From Alistipes sp. Marseille-P5061 (lineage in GTDB: Bacteria; Bacteroidota; Bacteroidia; Bacteroidales; Rikenellaceae), in assembly GCF_900290115.1 (NCBI RefSeq), contig NZ_LT985748.1, positions 687,120-751,119 on the forward strand: a DNA stretch of 64,000 nucleotides. The letters run 5' to 3'. How positions within the stretch are numbered: position 1 is the stretch's first letter; every line of letters begins with the position of its first letter. Below the pieces are notes generated by a model. It searched no databases. It saw only the letters and a list, made by a program, of their open reading frames with translations, and was not told where the DNA came from. This document shows, one piece after another, positions 1 to 8,684 of this stretch. The position numbers were made by a program, and so were the translations under genes.

Positions 1-1839
1 GCCCGCTGCTACCGGGGCGCCGAGTCCTTCACCGTCACGGCGGGCCAGACGTCGCGCGTCGACGTGGAGTGCCGCCTGCGGAACACCGTCGTCGAGGTCA
101 GCTACGACCCCACAGTGGCCAAGAACTTCAACGAGGGCTACCTCACGTGGGTTGCCGCGGGTGACAAGCTCGACCCGACGGCTGCCGAAGAGGGCTCCCT
201 CGCGGCGCTGCGCTTCACCGAAAGCGGCACGGGCTACCTGCTGCTGCCCGAGGGGGTGACCTCGCTCAGCTGGCTCTTCCGCGGCGAACACCCCGAGAAG
301 GGGCTCATCGAGAAGTCGGGACGCATCGACGACGTGAAGGCCGCCGGCAAGTACCAGCTCTCGTTCCGCTACTCGGAGGACTTGCCGGGCTTCATCGACT
401 TCACGCTCACGGTCGACACCTCGACCGACGACCACGACGATACGATTATCTTCAGCCCCGACCCCACCATCACGGGCGACGGCTTCGACATGAAGGCGGT
501 CCAGAAGTACACCTCGGGCGAGCGCCGCTTCCTCATCACCTCGATGGGTGCGCTCTCGTCGACGACGCTGCGCGTGGGTGACGCGCAGTACGACCTGCTC
601 CACCCCACCGAGCCGGGCATCACCGCGCAGCTCACCTCCGAAACGTCACTCACGGTGACCCTCGGCGAGGAGTTCCTCTCGCAGCTGCCGGCCGGCAGCC
701 AGACGCTCACCTTCGACATCGACGACGAGGATGGCGGCCACCTCACCGCCACGAGCGAGTTCCGCTTCGAGGGGCTCATCATGGTTGGCGAGGGCGACTA
801 CGACCTCTGGAACAACACGATGACGCTGCGCGCAATGGTCTTCGACGACCACACCCCCGCTGTGCGCTTCTCGCTGCGCCGCACCCGGGCCAACGGCGAG
901 CCGGTGAGCGAGGAGTGGCAGCAGCTCGACGGCAGCCGTACGGGCGAGGACCTCTACACGGCCACCTTCGCCCCGCAATGGAACGAATCGAACAACGAGG
1001 GTGGACTCTCCGTCTACACCCCGGCGGCCGGCAGCGGCATCTTCGCCAATGCAGAGTACGCCTACGCCGTCACGCTCGACGGAACGCCCCGCGGCGAGGG
1101 CTCGTTCACGACCTCGACCACACAGAGCATCCCCGACGGCGGGATGGAGAGCGCATCGCTCCCCTGCTTCGGTGTCGAGATAAGCAGCAACTCGTCGTTC
1201 TGGGCCAGCGGCAACAACTCCTTCGCCAAGACGCTCTGCTCGCAGGGCACCTTTGCGGGAATGGGCGGCTCGTACTGCGCCAAGCTCGCCTCGTCGTCGC
1301 CTCCGCTGGTGGGTCTGGCCGCCGGCAACCTCCTCTCGGGCCTCTTCTACAAGGACGGTCTGACCACCGGCGTGGTGGAGTTCGGACAGCCCTACACCTG
1401 GCAGGCGCGGCCGCGTGCCATGCGCGTGAAGTACCACGCCACGGTCGGCATCGTCAACAACGACAAGGGCTACGCCGGACCGCCCATCAAGAGCGGCGAC
1501 CAGGACCGCGCCACCATCTACGCCTGCATCGTCGACTGGAGCGCCCGCCACAAGGTATCGTCGGGCACCAGCGCCCCGACCGGCGCCTGGAACCCCACGA
1601 CCATGCAGAGCACCGACGAGGGGGCCATCATCGGCTACGCGATGCTGACGCTCGACGGCAACACCGAGGGTGACGCCATGCTCACGCGCGACATCGAGTT
1701 CCACTTCTACGACCGCACGGCTCGCCCCTCGGGCAAATACGCCATCGTCATCTCCTGCTCGGCCAACGCCTACGGCGAGTACATGCTCGGCTGCACGTCG
1801 AACGTACTCTACGTCGACGACTTCGAATGGGTTTACTAA
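1..1839 (+). CDS. DUF4493/PCMD-domain surface protein (5' truncated by window edge)
   Basis: The frame is open from base 1, so the start, signal peptide and any lipobox lie outside the window. The first visible residues, with a C-rich strand 'VECRLRNTVVEVSY', resemble the DUF4493 family of Bacteroidetes surface proteins. The last 220 or so residues, starting at 'PDGGMES' and ending 'VLYVDDFEWVY', match the PCMD (putative carbohydrate metabolism) type of jelly-roll domain. No catalytic residues can be named and the substrate is unknown. It is first in a tight operon: the next start is 20 bases after the stop, and the fourth gene also ends in a PCMD domain with the same VDDFE ending. Cell-surface location is inferred from the family. 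The family call is by recognition, not a profile search. Confidence 0.75.
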   Translation, partial: ARCYRGAESFTVTAGQTSRVDVECRLRNTVVEVSYDPTVAKNFNEGYLTWVAAGDKLDPTAAEEGSLAALRFTESGTGYLLLPEGVTSLSWLFRGEHPEKGLIEKSGRIDDVKAAGKYQLSFRYSEDLPGFIDFTLTVDTSTDDHDDTIIFSPDPTITGDGFDMKAVQKYTSGERRFLITSMGALSSTTLRVGDAQYDLLHPTEPGITAQLTSETSLTVTLGEEFLSQLPAGSQTLTFDIDDEDGGHLTATSEFRFEGLIMVGEGDYDLWNNTMTLRAMVFDDHTPAVRFSLRRTRANGEPVSEEWQQLDGSRTGEDLYTATFAPQWNESNNEGGLSVYTPAAGSGIFANAEYAYAVTLDGTPRGEGSFTTSTTQSIPDGGMESASLPCFGVEISSNSSFWASGNNSFAKTLCSQGTFAGMGGSYCAKLASSSPPLVGLAAGNLLSGLFYKDGLTTGVVEFGQPYTWQARPRAMRVKYHATVGIVNNDKGYAGPPIKSGDQDRATIYACIVDWSARHKVSSGTSAPTGAWNPTTMQSTDEGAIIGYAMLTLDGNTEGDAMLTRDIEFHFYDRTARPSGKYAIVISCSANAYGEYMLGCTSNVLYVDDFEWVY

Positions 1840-1859
1840 CGACACAAACGCACGCATCC

Positions 1860-2735
1860 ATGCGCATACTGACATACTCACTGCTGCTCGCGCTCGCGGC
1901 GCTGCTGGGCACGACCCCGGCGCTCCGGGCCCAGGAGCCGCACCGCAACCCGCTTGCAGCGGCCGAAGAGACGGCCGCCGAGGAGATGGCCTCCGAGGAG
2001 GCCGCCGACGCCCGGACGACCCAAAAGACCGAGCTGCGCCCCATGACCATCAACGAGAAGCGCCGGCAGCGCGGCCTGACCGACACGCACAACCTCTTCG
2101 TGCCGCGCGGACAGTGGATTTTCGGTGGTACGGCCTCCTACTCGGCCCACTCGAACGACTCGTACCGCTTTCTGGTCATCGAGGGCATCGAATCCGAGGG
2201 CTACACCTTCCGCATCAGCCCGATGGTGGCCTACGCCTTCCGCAACAACATGGCGCTCGGCGCACGTTTCGCCTACGGGCGCACGCTGCTCAAGCTCGAC
2301 AAGGCCAACCTGAGCCTCGGCGATGAGGATTCGGGCATCAACCTCCAGGCCAAGGATTTCTACTCGCTCAAGCACTCCTACACCATCTCGGCCATCTGGC
2401 GGCAGTACATCCCGCTGGGGCGCAGCAAGCGCTTCGCGCTCTTCAACGAGACGCAGCTCTCGGTGGGCGGTTCGCAGGCCCGCTTTGCCAACGACTCGCC
2501 CGTGAAGGGCACCTACGAGACGGGCTACTCGCTCTCGCTGGGCTTCTCGCCCGGTATCGTGGCCTTCGCAACGAACAACATGGCCGTCGAGGTGAATGTC
2601 GGCGTGATGGGTATCTCCTACTCCCACACCAAGCAGGTCCACAACCAGGTGACCGTCGGCAAACGCTCGGCAAGCATGATGAACTTCAAGGTCAACATCT
2701 TCTCGATTGGCCTCGGCATGGCCTTTTACCTCTAA
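1860..2735 (+). CDS. Outer-membrane beta-barrel protein (paralogue 1)
   Basis: 291 residues. The start is the ATG at 1860, which gives a clean signal peptide (MRILTYSLLLALAALLG, then a Gln after Ala); an ATG at 1827 would add 11 hydrophilic residues and overlap the previous stop. After about 60 charged, Glu/Ala-rich residues the rest is alternating-hydrophobicity beta strands with aromatic girdles, ending in a short strand 'IGLGMAFYL' with a C-terminal hydrophobic residue typical of outer-membrane barrels. It resembles the following gene over the whole barrel (for example 'MMNFKVNIFSIGLGM' against 'NMKFKLNIFSINFGM'), so the two look like a tandem duplication. Function is unknown. The operon context with two PCMD proteins suggests that barrels and surface proteins work as one envelope assembly. 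Confidence 0.8.
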   Translation: MRILTYSLLLALAALLGTTPALRAQEPHRNPLAAAEETAAEEMASEEAADARTTQKTELRPMTINEKRRQRGLTDTHNLFVPRGQWIFGGTASYSAHSNDSYRFLVIEGIESEGYTFRISPMVAYAFRNNMALGARFAYGRTLLKLDKANLSLGDEDSGINLQAKDFYSLKHSYTISAIWRQYIPLGRSKRFALFNETQLSVGGSQARFANDSPVKGTYETGYSLSLGFSPGIVAFATNNMAVEVNVGVMGISYSHTKQVHNQVTVGKRSASMMNFKVNIFSIGLGMAFYL

Positions 2736-2747
2736 AACGGCACGCGC

Positions 2748-3605
2748 ATGAAAAAGACGATACTCTTCACGATTCTGACCCTCTTCACCCTGCTCGGCGC
2801 AACGGCCGAAACGGTGCCCGATGCCGCAAGGCCCGCAGCGGAAGATTCGCTGCGGATGTCGGGTGCCGAAGCCGGCAAGACGAAGCGGCACTTCCTCCCC
2901 ACGCGCCGGCGCATCGACCGTGAAATCAACAAGCTGAAGTTCGCCTACAAGGGCGAGGTGATGATGGGCCTTACGGCCTCGTACGGCACCCTGACGAGCG
3001 ACGACACCGACTTCATGATTATCCTCGACAACATCAACGCCGACGGTACGATGGCCTCGGTGCGCCCCTTCGCCGGCTACTTCTACCGCGACAACCGCTG
3101 CATCGGCGTCCGCTTCGGATACACGCACATCGACGGAACGCTCAACAACATGCGCTTCGACATGGGCGAATCGAACGACATCTCGGCCGAGATTCCCTAT
3201 GTCAACCTGCAGAGCGACAACTACTCCTTCGGTCTGTTCCACCGCTCCTACGCCGGATTGGACCCCAAGGGGCGCTTCGGCCTCTTTGCCGAGTTCGAAC
3301 TCTCGTTCTCGACCGGCAACACGCAGTTCGCCTACGAGACGAGCGGCCAAATCAAGCGCACCTACAGCGAGAACTCGCAGCTCAAGCTGGGCTTCAACCC
3401 CGGCGCGGCAGTCTACATCTTCCCCAACGTCTGCGCCACCATCTCATTCGGACTGGGCGGCATCCAGTACACCAACGTGACGCAGAAGGATGCCGACGGC
3501 AACAAAATCGGCTCGCGCCAGTCGTCGAACATGAAGTTCAAGCTCAACATATTCTCCATCAATTTCGGAATGACCATCCACCTGTGGGACAAGAAAAAGT
3601 TATAA
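2748..3605 (+). CDS. Outer-membrane beta-barrel protein (paralogue 2)
   Basis: 285 residues with a signal peptide (MKKTILFTILTLFTLLGATA). A basic stretch at about residues 45-65 precedes a barrel of roughly 220 residues with glycine/aromatic alternation. The last strand ends 'GMTIHLWDKKKL', so a few charged residues follow the terminal hydrophobic residue. It starts 12 bases after the stop of its paralogue and ends 4 bases before the next start, so translation is probably coupled. No enzymatic motif is seen. A small porin or structural barrel partner of the PCMD proteins is the most economical reading, but this is inference. Confidence 0.8.
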   Translation: MKKTILFTILTLFTLLGATAETVPDAARPAAEDSLRMSGAEAGKTKRHFLPTRRRIDREINKLKFAYKGEVMMGLTASYGTLTSDDTDFMIILDNINADGTMASVRPFAGYFYRDNRCIGVRFGYTHIDGTLNNMRFDMGESNDISAEIPYVNLQSDNYSFGLFHRSYAGLDPKGRFGLFAEFELSFSTGNTQFAYETSGQIKRTYSENSQLKLGFNPGAAVYIFPNVCATISFGLGGIQYTNVTQKDADGNKIGSRQSSNMKFKLNIFSINFGMTIHLWDKKKL

Positions 3606-3609
3606 TAGG

Positions 3610-5301
3610 ATGAGATTGAAAAGATACCTGACCGCCCTGCTGGCCGCAGCGGCCCTGCTGGCGCAGTCGTGCATCAAGAACGACATACCCTACCCCGAGG
3701 TCGAAATCAACATCACGGGGGTCGAGGGGCGCGGGGTCACCGTCGCGTCGATTGACGTGACGACGCGGACCGTCACCCTCTCGCTCGAGGAGCAGACCGA
3801 CATGGGCGCCGTCGAAATCGACAAGGTGACGCTCGGCGTGGTCTCGCACAGCACAAGCCTGACGAACGAGGAGCTGCTCGCCCAGGTGCGCTCGTCGCGC
3901 GAGCTGACCGGCACGTTCGACCTCCGCACGCCGCTCTACGTGACGCTGTCGCTCTACCAGAGTTTCGAGTGGAGCATCGTGGCCGAGCAGAACATCGAGC
4001 GCCGCTTCAGCGTGGCGGGACAAATCGGAGCGTCGCAGTTCGACGTGCCCAACCGCACGGTGGTGGCCAACGTACCCCAGGGAACGGACCTCAGCGCGCT
4101 GCAGGTCAACGAACTCAAGCTCGGACCGGCCGACATCACCACCTACTCGCCGACGCTCGAAGAGCTCTCGGGAACGAGCTTCGAGACGGTGCGCTTCGTC
4201 GACGTCACCTGCTTCGGGCAGACCGAGCGGTGGATTCTCCACGTCGTTCCCGTCGACGTGACGGTCATGCTGACACAGGTCGACGCCTGGAGCAAGGTCA
4301 TCTGGCTCTACGGCGCCGGTGTCGAGGGGCGCAAGATGGGCTTCCGCTACCGTGTGAAGGGGTCGGAGGAGTGGCTGGAGGTGCCCGACGTCGAGGTCGA
4401 CGGCGGCAGCTTCAAGGCCCGCCTCAAGGCCGAGGCCGAGACCGACTACGAGGTGGTGGCCTATGCCGACGACGACCTGTCGGAGCCCCGCAGCGTCCGC
4501 ACCGAGGCGACCTGGACACTCCCCAACGGTGGCTTCGAGGAGTGGACGGCGCCCGACCTCAACATCACCCCCAAGCGCAAATACTGGCTGCCCTACCTGC
4601 TCGACGGCGGGACACCCTTCTGGGATACGGGCAACAAGGGTTCGACGACACTCAGCGAGTCGGACAACATCTCGATTCCCGAGAACAACCCGCGGCCCGG
4701 TTCGACGGGCACCCGCTCGGCACACCTCACCTCGAAGTGGGTGGTGCTGAAGTTCGCGGCCGGAAACCTCTTCACGGGCGAGTACTTCGCCACGAAGGGA
4801 ACCAACGGCGTGGTGGGATTCGGCCGCCCGTGCGGCTACCGTCCGACGGCACTCCACGGATGGGTTAAGTTCAAGGGGGGCAAAATCAACCGCGTGGGCA
4901 GCGTTCCGGTCGGTGTGGACATCCAGCAGGGTGTGACCGACGACAACGGCATCATCTACATCGCGCTGGGTACGTGGACCCCCGAGAAGTACGGTGTCTG
5001 GGTCGACTACATCACGCGCGACTTCTACGGTACGAACGACGTTCCGATTGCCGTCTACACGGGTGACAAGAGTTCGTTCTTCAATGCGCAGGGGCCCGAC
5101 GTAGTGGGCTACGGCGAGAAGGTGATGGTGGAGAACATCGACGAATGGACCGAGTTCACCATCCCGATTGAGTACACCTCGACGGACCGCGTGCCGACCC
5201 ACATCCTCATCGTCTGCTCGTCGTCGCGCTGGGGCGACTACTTCACCGGCTGCGACAAGAGCGAACTGTGGGTGGACGACTTCGAACTCATCTACGACTG
5301 A
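3610..5301 (+). CDS. PCMD-domain lipoprotein
   Basis: 563 residues. The N-terminus is a lipoprotein signal with the lipobox Cys at residue 21 (LLAQSC). Residues 25-300 look like two or three beta-sandwich (Ig/Fn3-like) modules, including a DUF5018-like stretch. A C-terminal PCMD domain begins at 'NGGFEEW' and ends 'ELWVDDFELIYD'. This C-terminus parallels that of the first gene in the window, so the operon is bracketed by two related surface proteins. There is no strong acidic surface-export signal after the Cys (CIKND), so periplasmic or surface orientation cannot be decided. It is last in the operon; an intrinsic terminator follows 26 bases after the stop. Confidence 0.8.
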   Translation: MRLKRYLTALLAAAALLAQSCIKNDIPYPEVEINITGVEGRGVTVASIDVTTRTVTLSLEEQTDMGAVEIDKVTLGVVSHSTSLTNEELLAQVRSSRELTGTFDLRTPLYVTLSLYQSFEWSIVAEQNIERRFSVAGQIGASQFDVPNRTVVANVPQGTDLSALQVNELKLGPADITTYSPTLEELSGTSFETVRFVDVTCFGQTERWILHVVPVDVTVMLTQVDAWSKVIWLYGAGVEGRKMGFRYRVKGSEEWLEVPDVEVDGGSFKARLKAEAETDYEVVAYADDDLSEPRSVRTEATWTLPNGGFEEWTAPDLNITPKRKYWLPYLLDGGTPFWDTGNKGSTTLSESDNISIPENNPRPGSTGTRSAHLTSKWVVLKFAAGNLFTGEYFATKGTNGVVGFGRPCGYRPTALHGWVKFKGGKINRVGSVPVGVDIQQGVTDDNGIIYIALGTWTPEKYGVWVDYITRDFYGTNDVPIAVYTGDKSSFFNAQGPDVVGYGEKVMVENIDEWTEFTIPIEYTSTDRVPTHILIVCSSSRWGDYFTGCDKSELWVDDFELIYD

Positions 5302-5327
5302 TGCGGCCCGAGGCCGCAGCCATACCG

Positions 5328-5359
5328 AGCCCGGTAACCCGACGGTCACCGGGCTTTTT
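5328..5359 (+). terminator. Intrinsic terminator of the PCMD/barrel operon
   Basis: An 8-bp perfect stem (AGCCCGGT with ACCGGGCT, 5328-5335 and 5348-5355) with a 12-base loop is followed by a run of five T. It lies just after the stop at 5301 and has the classic form of a Rho-independent terminator. Confidence 0.85.
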
Positions 5360-5599
5360 CTTGCCTCTGAGGGCCGAAGAGGCGACATGGGGGAGGGCTG
5401 GTCTGCACGGGCAGAAACAGGCTGAAAACGGAAGAAAAGAGGGTGAAGAGAGCAGAGACGGCGGAAGGAACCCGGCTGAAAAGGCTCGGCGGAAGAAACC
5501 CGTGCGGAAAAAGAGGCTGAGAACGGGCAAAGGGTTGCAGGAAGCGAAGCAAGGGAAAAGGCGAAAAGAAGGCGGGAAGACAGCGGGAGGAACAGGCAC
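5360..5599. other. Gene-free purine-biased spacer between two convergent terminators
   Basis: This stretch between the plus-strand terminator and the minus-strand terminator is strongly purine-biased on the plus strand, mainly G/A with isolated pyrimidines, from about 5410 on. Open frames across it encode only Lys/Arg/Glu/Gly-rich low-complexity peptides and lack a start signal, so I see no gene. Confidence 0.6.
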
Positions 5600-5640
5600 A
5601 AAAAAGAGGGACTCTGCATCCTGACAGAAGCGGAGTCCCT
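5600..5640 (-). terminator. Intrinsic terminator of the transglycosylase operon
   Basis: Read on the minus strand, a 10-bp stem (GGGACTCCGC-type arms at 5608-5617 and 5630-5639, with one G-T pair) and a 12-base loop run into TCTTTTTT. It lies 26 bases beyond the stop of the lytic transglycosylase at 5666. Confidence 0.85.
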
Positions 5641-5665
5641 CCCGGGTTATGCCCCTCGCACGCCG

Positions 5666-6364
5666 CTAACGGCGGGCAAGACGGCAATATGTATCGTAAC
5701 GACCGATTACGTCGTTGACATAGGCTCTCGTCTGCGCGACACCCGTGAACTTGCCGCACTTGACGGCGTCGTTCTCATAGTACTCGGGCTGCGCCTTGAG
5801 CTCAAGGTAGCGCGAAACGACCTCCCATGAATTGGGATTCTCGCCGTTGAGCCGCGCGAGTCGGCGGGCATCGTTCACATGACCGATTCCGCCGTTGTAG
5901 CAGGCCAGCACGATGCTCATCCGGTCCTTTTCCGAAGTTCCCTGCGGGAAGCGGAGCATCGACTGAATCGTCGACATCAGTCGGTTGGCCAGCCAGACGT
6001 TCGTCTCGGGGTCGGCAATCTGCTCGACCGGAACGTCGAACTGACGCGCTACGGAGGGCATAATCTGCATCAGACCGCGCGCTCCGCTGCGCGACACGAT
6101 ATCGGGCGTAAAGCGCGATTCGTGGTAGGCTATGGCACTCATCAGCCGCCAATCGTTGCCCTCACGCTCGCTGATGGAGCGAATCAGGCCATCGTAGGCC
6201 GAGATTACCGGTGCGTCGTCGAGATAGGGGGAGGCCGTCGCGGAGTCCACCGTCTCGTCCGACTGCTGCGTTCCGTCCATCGGAACGCTCATGCGGGCAT
6301 TGAAGCCGTAAAAGGTAGTAATTAAGGTTAAGAACGAAAAGGTTAAAACTGTCTTTTTCAGCAT
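5666..6364 (-). CDS. Lytic transglycosylase, SLT domain
   Basis: 232 residues. It cleaves the glycan backbone of peptidoglycan between MurNAc and GlcNAc in the periplasm, releasing 1,6-anhydro products. An N-terminal hydrophobic segment (residues 5-20) acts as signal or anchor. The SLT domain shows the catalytic Glu in 'HESRF' (E82), the 'GLMQIMP' motif (97-103) and 'YNGG' (156-159), all in the expected order and spacing. The length suits a compact MltF/Slt-C-like enzyme without extra binding domains. It lies 44 bases downstream of the porin gene on the same strand with no promoter seen between them, so the two are probably cotranscribed. Confidence 0.9.
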   Translation of the reverse strand: MLKKTVLTFSFLTLITTFYGFNARMSVPMDGTQQSDETVDSATASPYLDDAPVISAYDGLIRSISEREGNDWRLMSAIAYHESRFTPDIVSRSGARGLMQIMPSVARQFDVPVEQIADPETNVWLANRLMSTIQSMLRFPQGTSEKDRMSIVLACYNGGIGHVNDARRLARLNGENPNSWEVVSRYLELKAQPEYYENDAVKCGKFTGVAQTRAYVNDVIGRYDTYCRLARR

Positions 6365-6408
6365 ACATCACTGTTTTGCGGGCAGCTTACACCGTGCAGA
6401 ACAGTACG

Positions 6409-8559
6409 CTAATCATAGAACCCCCACGAGATACCGATTTTGAACATGCCCGGATTGAGCGGGTAGTCGGCCAGCGAGAAGTACTCGCCATTGCCGAACA
6501 GCCCCTTGTTCAGATGCTGGTATTTGAGGAAAATCCTCATTCTCTTCCACTTGGCCATCAGGAAAAGGTCGACGTAGGGATAGTTCCCCACCTCGGTCTC
6601 CCGCTGGTTGTAGAACACCGACAGAGCCGGATTGTAGCCGGGGGCATAGTACCGCGTATGGTAATGCCCGTCCAGTCCGAACTGCAGGCGCAATACGTTG
6701 CGCACGGCCCAGAACTCGTAGTAGTACGAGAGGTAGGCGCTGAGAAGCGGAACGGGTACAACTTCTTGATTCGTACTCCACTGCAACAATACCCTGTTGT
6801 CCAGATGAAGTCCGCCTAAGCGGAAATCCTTGCGAGCGTACACACTCGTGAGGCTTACACTCCCCGAATGCTGCGCCACCAGGCGGTCGTTCCCGTAGTA
6901 GATTTTGTCGGTCACGACACCCTGCCACGCCTCCACCTCGAAGGCATAGTCGGGCAGCGAGAATTTCACCTCGAATCGAGTTTCAGTCTCCTTGTCCAAA
7001 GGAGCGGACCACATGTAGTGGTTCGAGCACAGATTCTCCTCCCAGTAGCTGGGCGAACGCCGCTCCATCGAGAAGCGTCCCTCGAGAATCAGGGGATGGC
7101 CGCGGAGCGTCCCCATCAACGCCAGGTGGGCCCCCAGCGTCAGGTCTCCGCCTCTGTATCCCGACGGGTAGAACTTCACGTTCGCATCCCAGTCGACATA
7201 CCGTTTGATTTTGCCGCCCACCGAGCCGTAGGCGAAAAAACTGGTCTTCTTAACCGTAGAGTACTTGCCCGAGAGGAAATCCTCCGGGTCAAACTGCGCA
7301 TAGGTGTGCAGGTCGAGTCCCACACCTCCGTCGATGGTTCCCACCACGCCGTTGCGGTCCCACGGCTGCGCCTGCACGAAGAGGCGGTTCGATATCACGC
7401 GCTCGTAGGTCGAGTCGCGCGACTCGGTGGGATTGAGGTACCAGTTGTCGTAGTAGTAACCCTCGGTCGGAATCCACTCCCCGGTATCCGGGTTCCGCGA
7501 ACCGCGTTCGTCGGTATAGGGTGCCCGGATGTCGGTATAGACCTTGCTCCACGAGTTGTACTCGAAGGAGTGCCCGATGTAGACGGCCGAAAGTCCGGCT
7601 ATCGAGTAGTCCTCCTCGGTGACCCGCTGGAGCGGGATGCCGTACGACTGCGTGATGAAGAAGGCGTTGTTGCGGTAGAGGTTTTTCGCCTCGGCATCCG
7701 CCAGCTTCATCGGAACGCCCGACGGCATCTCGAACGTGGTGTCGGCAATGGCCCATTTGCCCACCACGCCGCCGTTCTCCTGCTGCTCGATGTGGTTGTT
7801 GATGTAACCGGCATGCACCGAGTAGCGTTTGCCCGTATGGTTGAACGCCAGGGCTAAGTTGTGGTTCTTGGTCGACGACCAGATGTACTTGCCCCGCGTT
7901 CCGCGCGCCTTGTAGTCGACGTTGAAGCCCGTCGACGGCGATATCTGTGCCGCATGCATGATGTCGAAGTTCTCCTCGCGGTACTTCTTCTGACCCGATT
8001 CGAGGTACGAGAGGCGAATCATCGGCTTCTTCGTATTGTAGAACGGCACGTTCTCCATGTCGTAGAGGTAGGCGTAGTAGGGCGTCGCAAAGGTGAAGTT
8101 GAACTCCTGCGGCCGGTCGAAGTAGTTGAGCGGCTGCGACGTCTGGCCCAGACCTCCCTGCGCCATGTCTCCCACCCCGTGACGGTAGAAGGGGTAGTCG
8201 ATGCGGTAGTCCGCAAGCGTGGTGTCGATATCATGCAGCTGCACGCGGTTGTAGTCGCGGCTGATGTGCCACATGAAGTTCGGACGCGCCCGCGTCGAGT
8301 CGTCGAAGAAGTAGCTCTCGAGCGGCTTGCGGATTTTGCGCTCCTTCTTGGTGGTATCCTGTTGCTGCTGGCCTTCGCCCTCCTCGCCATTCATGTTCTC
8401 GTAGGGGTTGCCGCCGTAGAGCGCCCCCGACTGCCCGTTCTGCTGCGCACGCATGAGCGCCCGAGCGTCCAATCCCTGAGCGGAACCGCCTTGGGGCCAC
8501 ACGACAAGGAGCAGCCCGGTCAGAAGCGCCCAGAAGATTTTGTTCGACCACCGATTCAT
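6409..8559 (-). CDS. Putative porin (large outer-membrane beta barrel, Porin_10-like)
   Basis: 716 residues from the ATG at 8559. This start gives a signal peptide (MNRWSNKIFWALLTGLLLVV, cleavage near GGSAQ) and leaves about 25 bases after the -7 element. A TTG at 8584-8586 would add nine residues but lies inside the -7 element, so I reject it. After a Gln/Asn-rich, acidic spacer (about residues 30-75) the protein is a long series of amphipathic strands rich in Tyr, Asn and Gly, ending 'KIGISWGFYD'. It resembles the 'putative porin' family common in Bacteroidetes. The transported substrate is unknown. It heads a unit with the downstream lytic transglycosylase. Confidence 0.8.
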   Translation of the reverse strand: MNRWSNKIFWALLTGLLLVVWPQGGSAQGLDARALMRAQQNGQSGALYGGNPYENMNGEEGEGQQQQDTTKKERKIRKPLESYFFDDSTRARPNFMWHISRDYNRVQLHDIDTTLADYRIDYPFYRHGVGDMAQGGLGQTSQPLNYFDRPQEFNFTFATPYYAYLYDMENVPFYNTKKPMIRLSYLESGQKKYREENFDIMHAAQISPSTGFNVDYKARGTRGKYIWSSTKNHNLALAFNHTGKRYSVHAGYINNHIEQQENGGVVGKWAIADTTFEMPSGVPMKLADAEAKNLYRNNAFFITQSYGIPLQRVTEEDYSIAGLSAVYIGHSFEYNSWSKVYTDIRAPYTDERGSRNPDTGEWIPTEGYYYDNWYLNPTESRDSTYERVISNRLFVQAQPWDRNGVVGTIDGGVGLDLHTYAQFDPEDFLSGKYSTVKKTSFFAYGSVGGKIKRYVDWDANVKFYPSGYRGGDLTLGAHLALMGTLRGHPLILEGRFSMERRSPSYWEENLCSNHYMWSAPLDKETETRFEVKFSLPDYAFEVEAWQGVVTDKIYYGNDRLVAQHSGSVSLTSVYARKDFRLGGLHLDNRVLLQWSTNQEVVPVPLLSAYLSYYYEFWAVRNVLRLQFGLDGHYHTRYYAPGYNPALSVFYNQRETEVGNYPYVDLFLMAKWKRMRIFLKYQHLNKGLFGNGEYFSLADYPLNPGMFKIGISWGFYD

Positions 8560-8583
8560 ACGTTCAGGAGCGGTTTTGCGCCG

Positions 8584-8591
8584 CAAAGGTA
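8584..8591 (-). promoter_or_regulatory. -7 element TACCTTTG of the porin promoter
   Basis: On the minus strand TACCTTTG matches the Bacteroidetes -7 consensus TAnnTTTG and is preceded by an AT-rich stretch. It sits 25 bases upstream of the chosen ATG. No clear -33 TTG at 19-21 bases was found. Confidence 0.7.
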
Positions 8592-8684
8592 ATTAAAAAT
8601 TTTTTAAATATTCAAATCCGGCATTCCGCCGCTCGGCGTGAACCGCTCACAGGCAGAGGGTTCCGCGCGCTGCCGGATGGATGG

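Noticed and set aside
5268-5624. Lys/Arg/Glu-rich open frame in the purine-biased spacer
   Set aside because: It crosses the intrinsic terminator of the upstream operon, has no promoter or start signal, and its composition follows from the purine bias.
8560-8586. TTG start nine codons upstream of the porin ATG
   Set aside because: The TTG lies in the -7 element TACCTTTG, so it would not be in the mRNA; the same applies to TTG codons before the GH2-like gene (23570) and recQ (52958).
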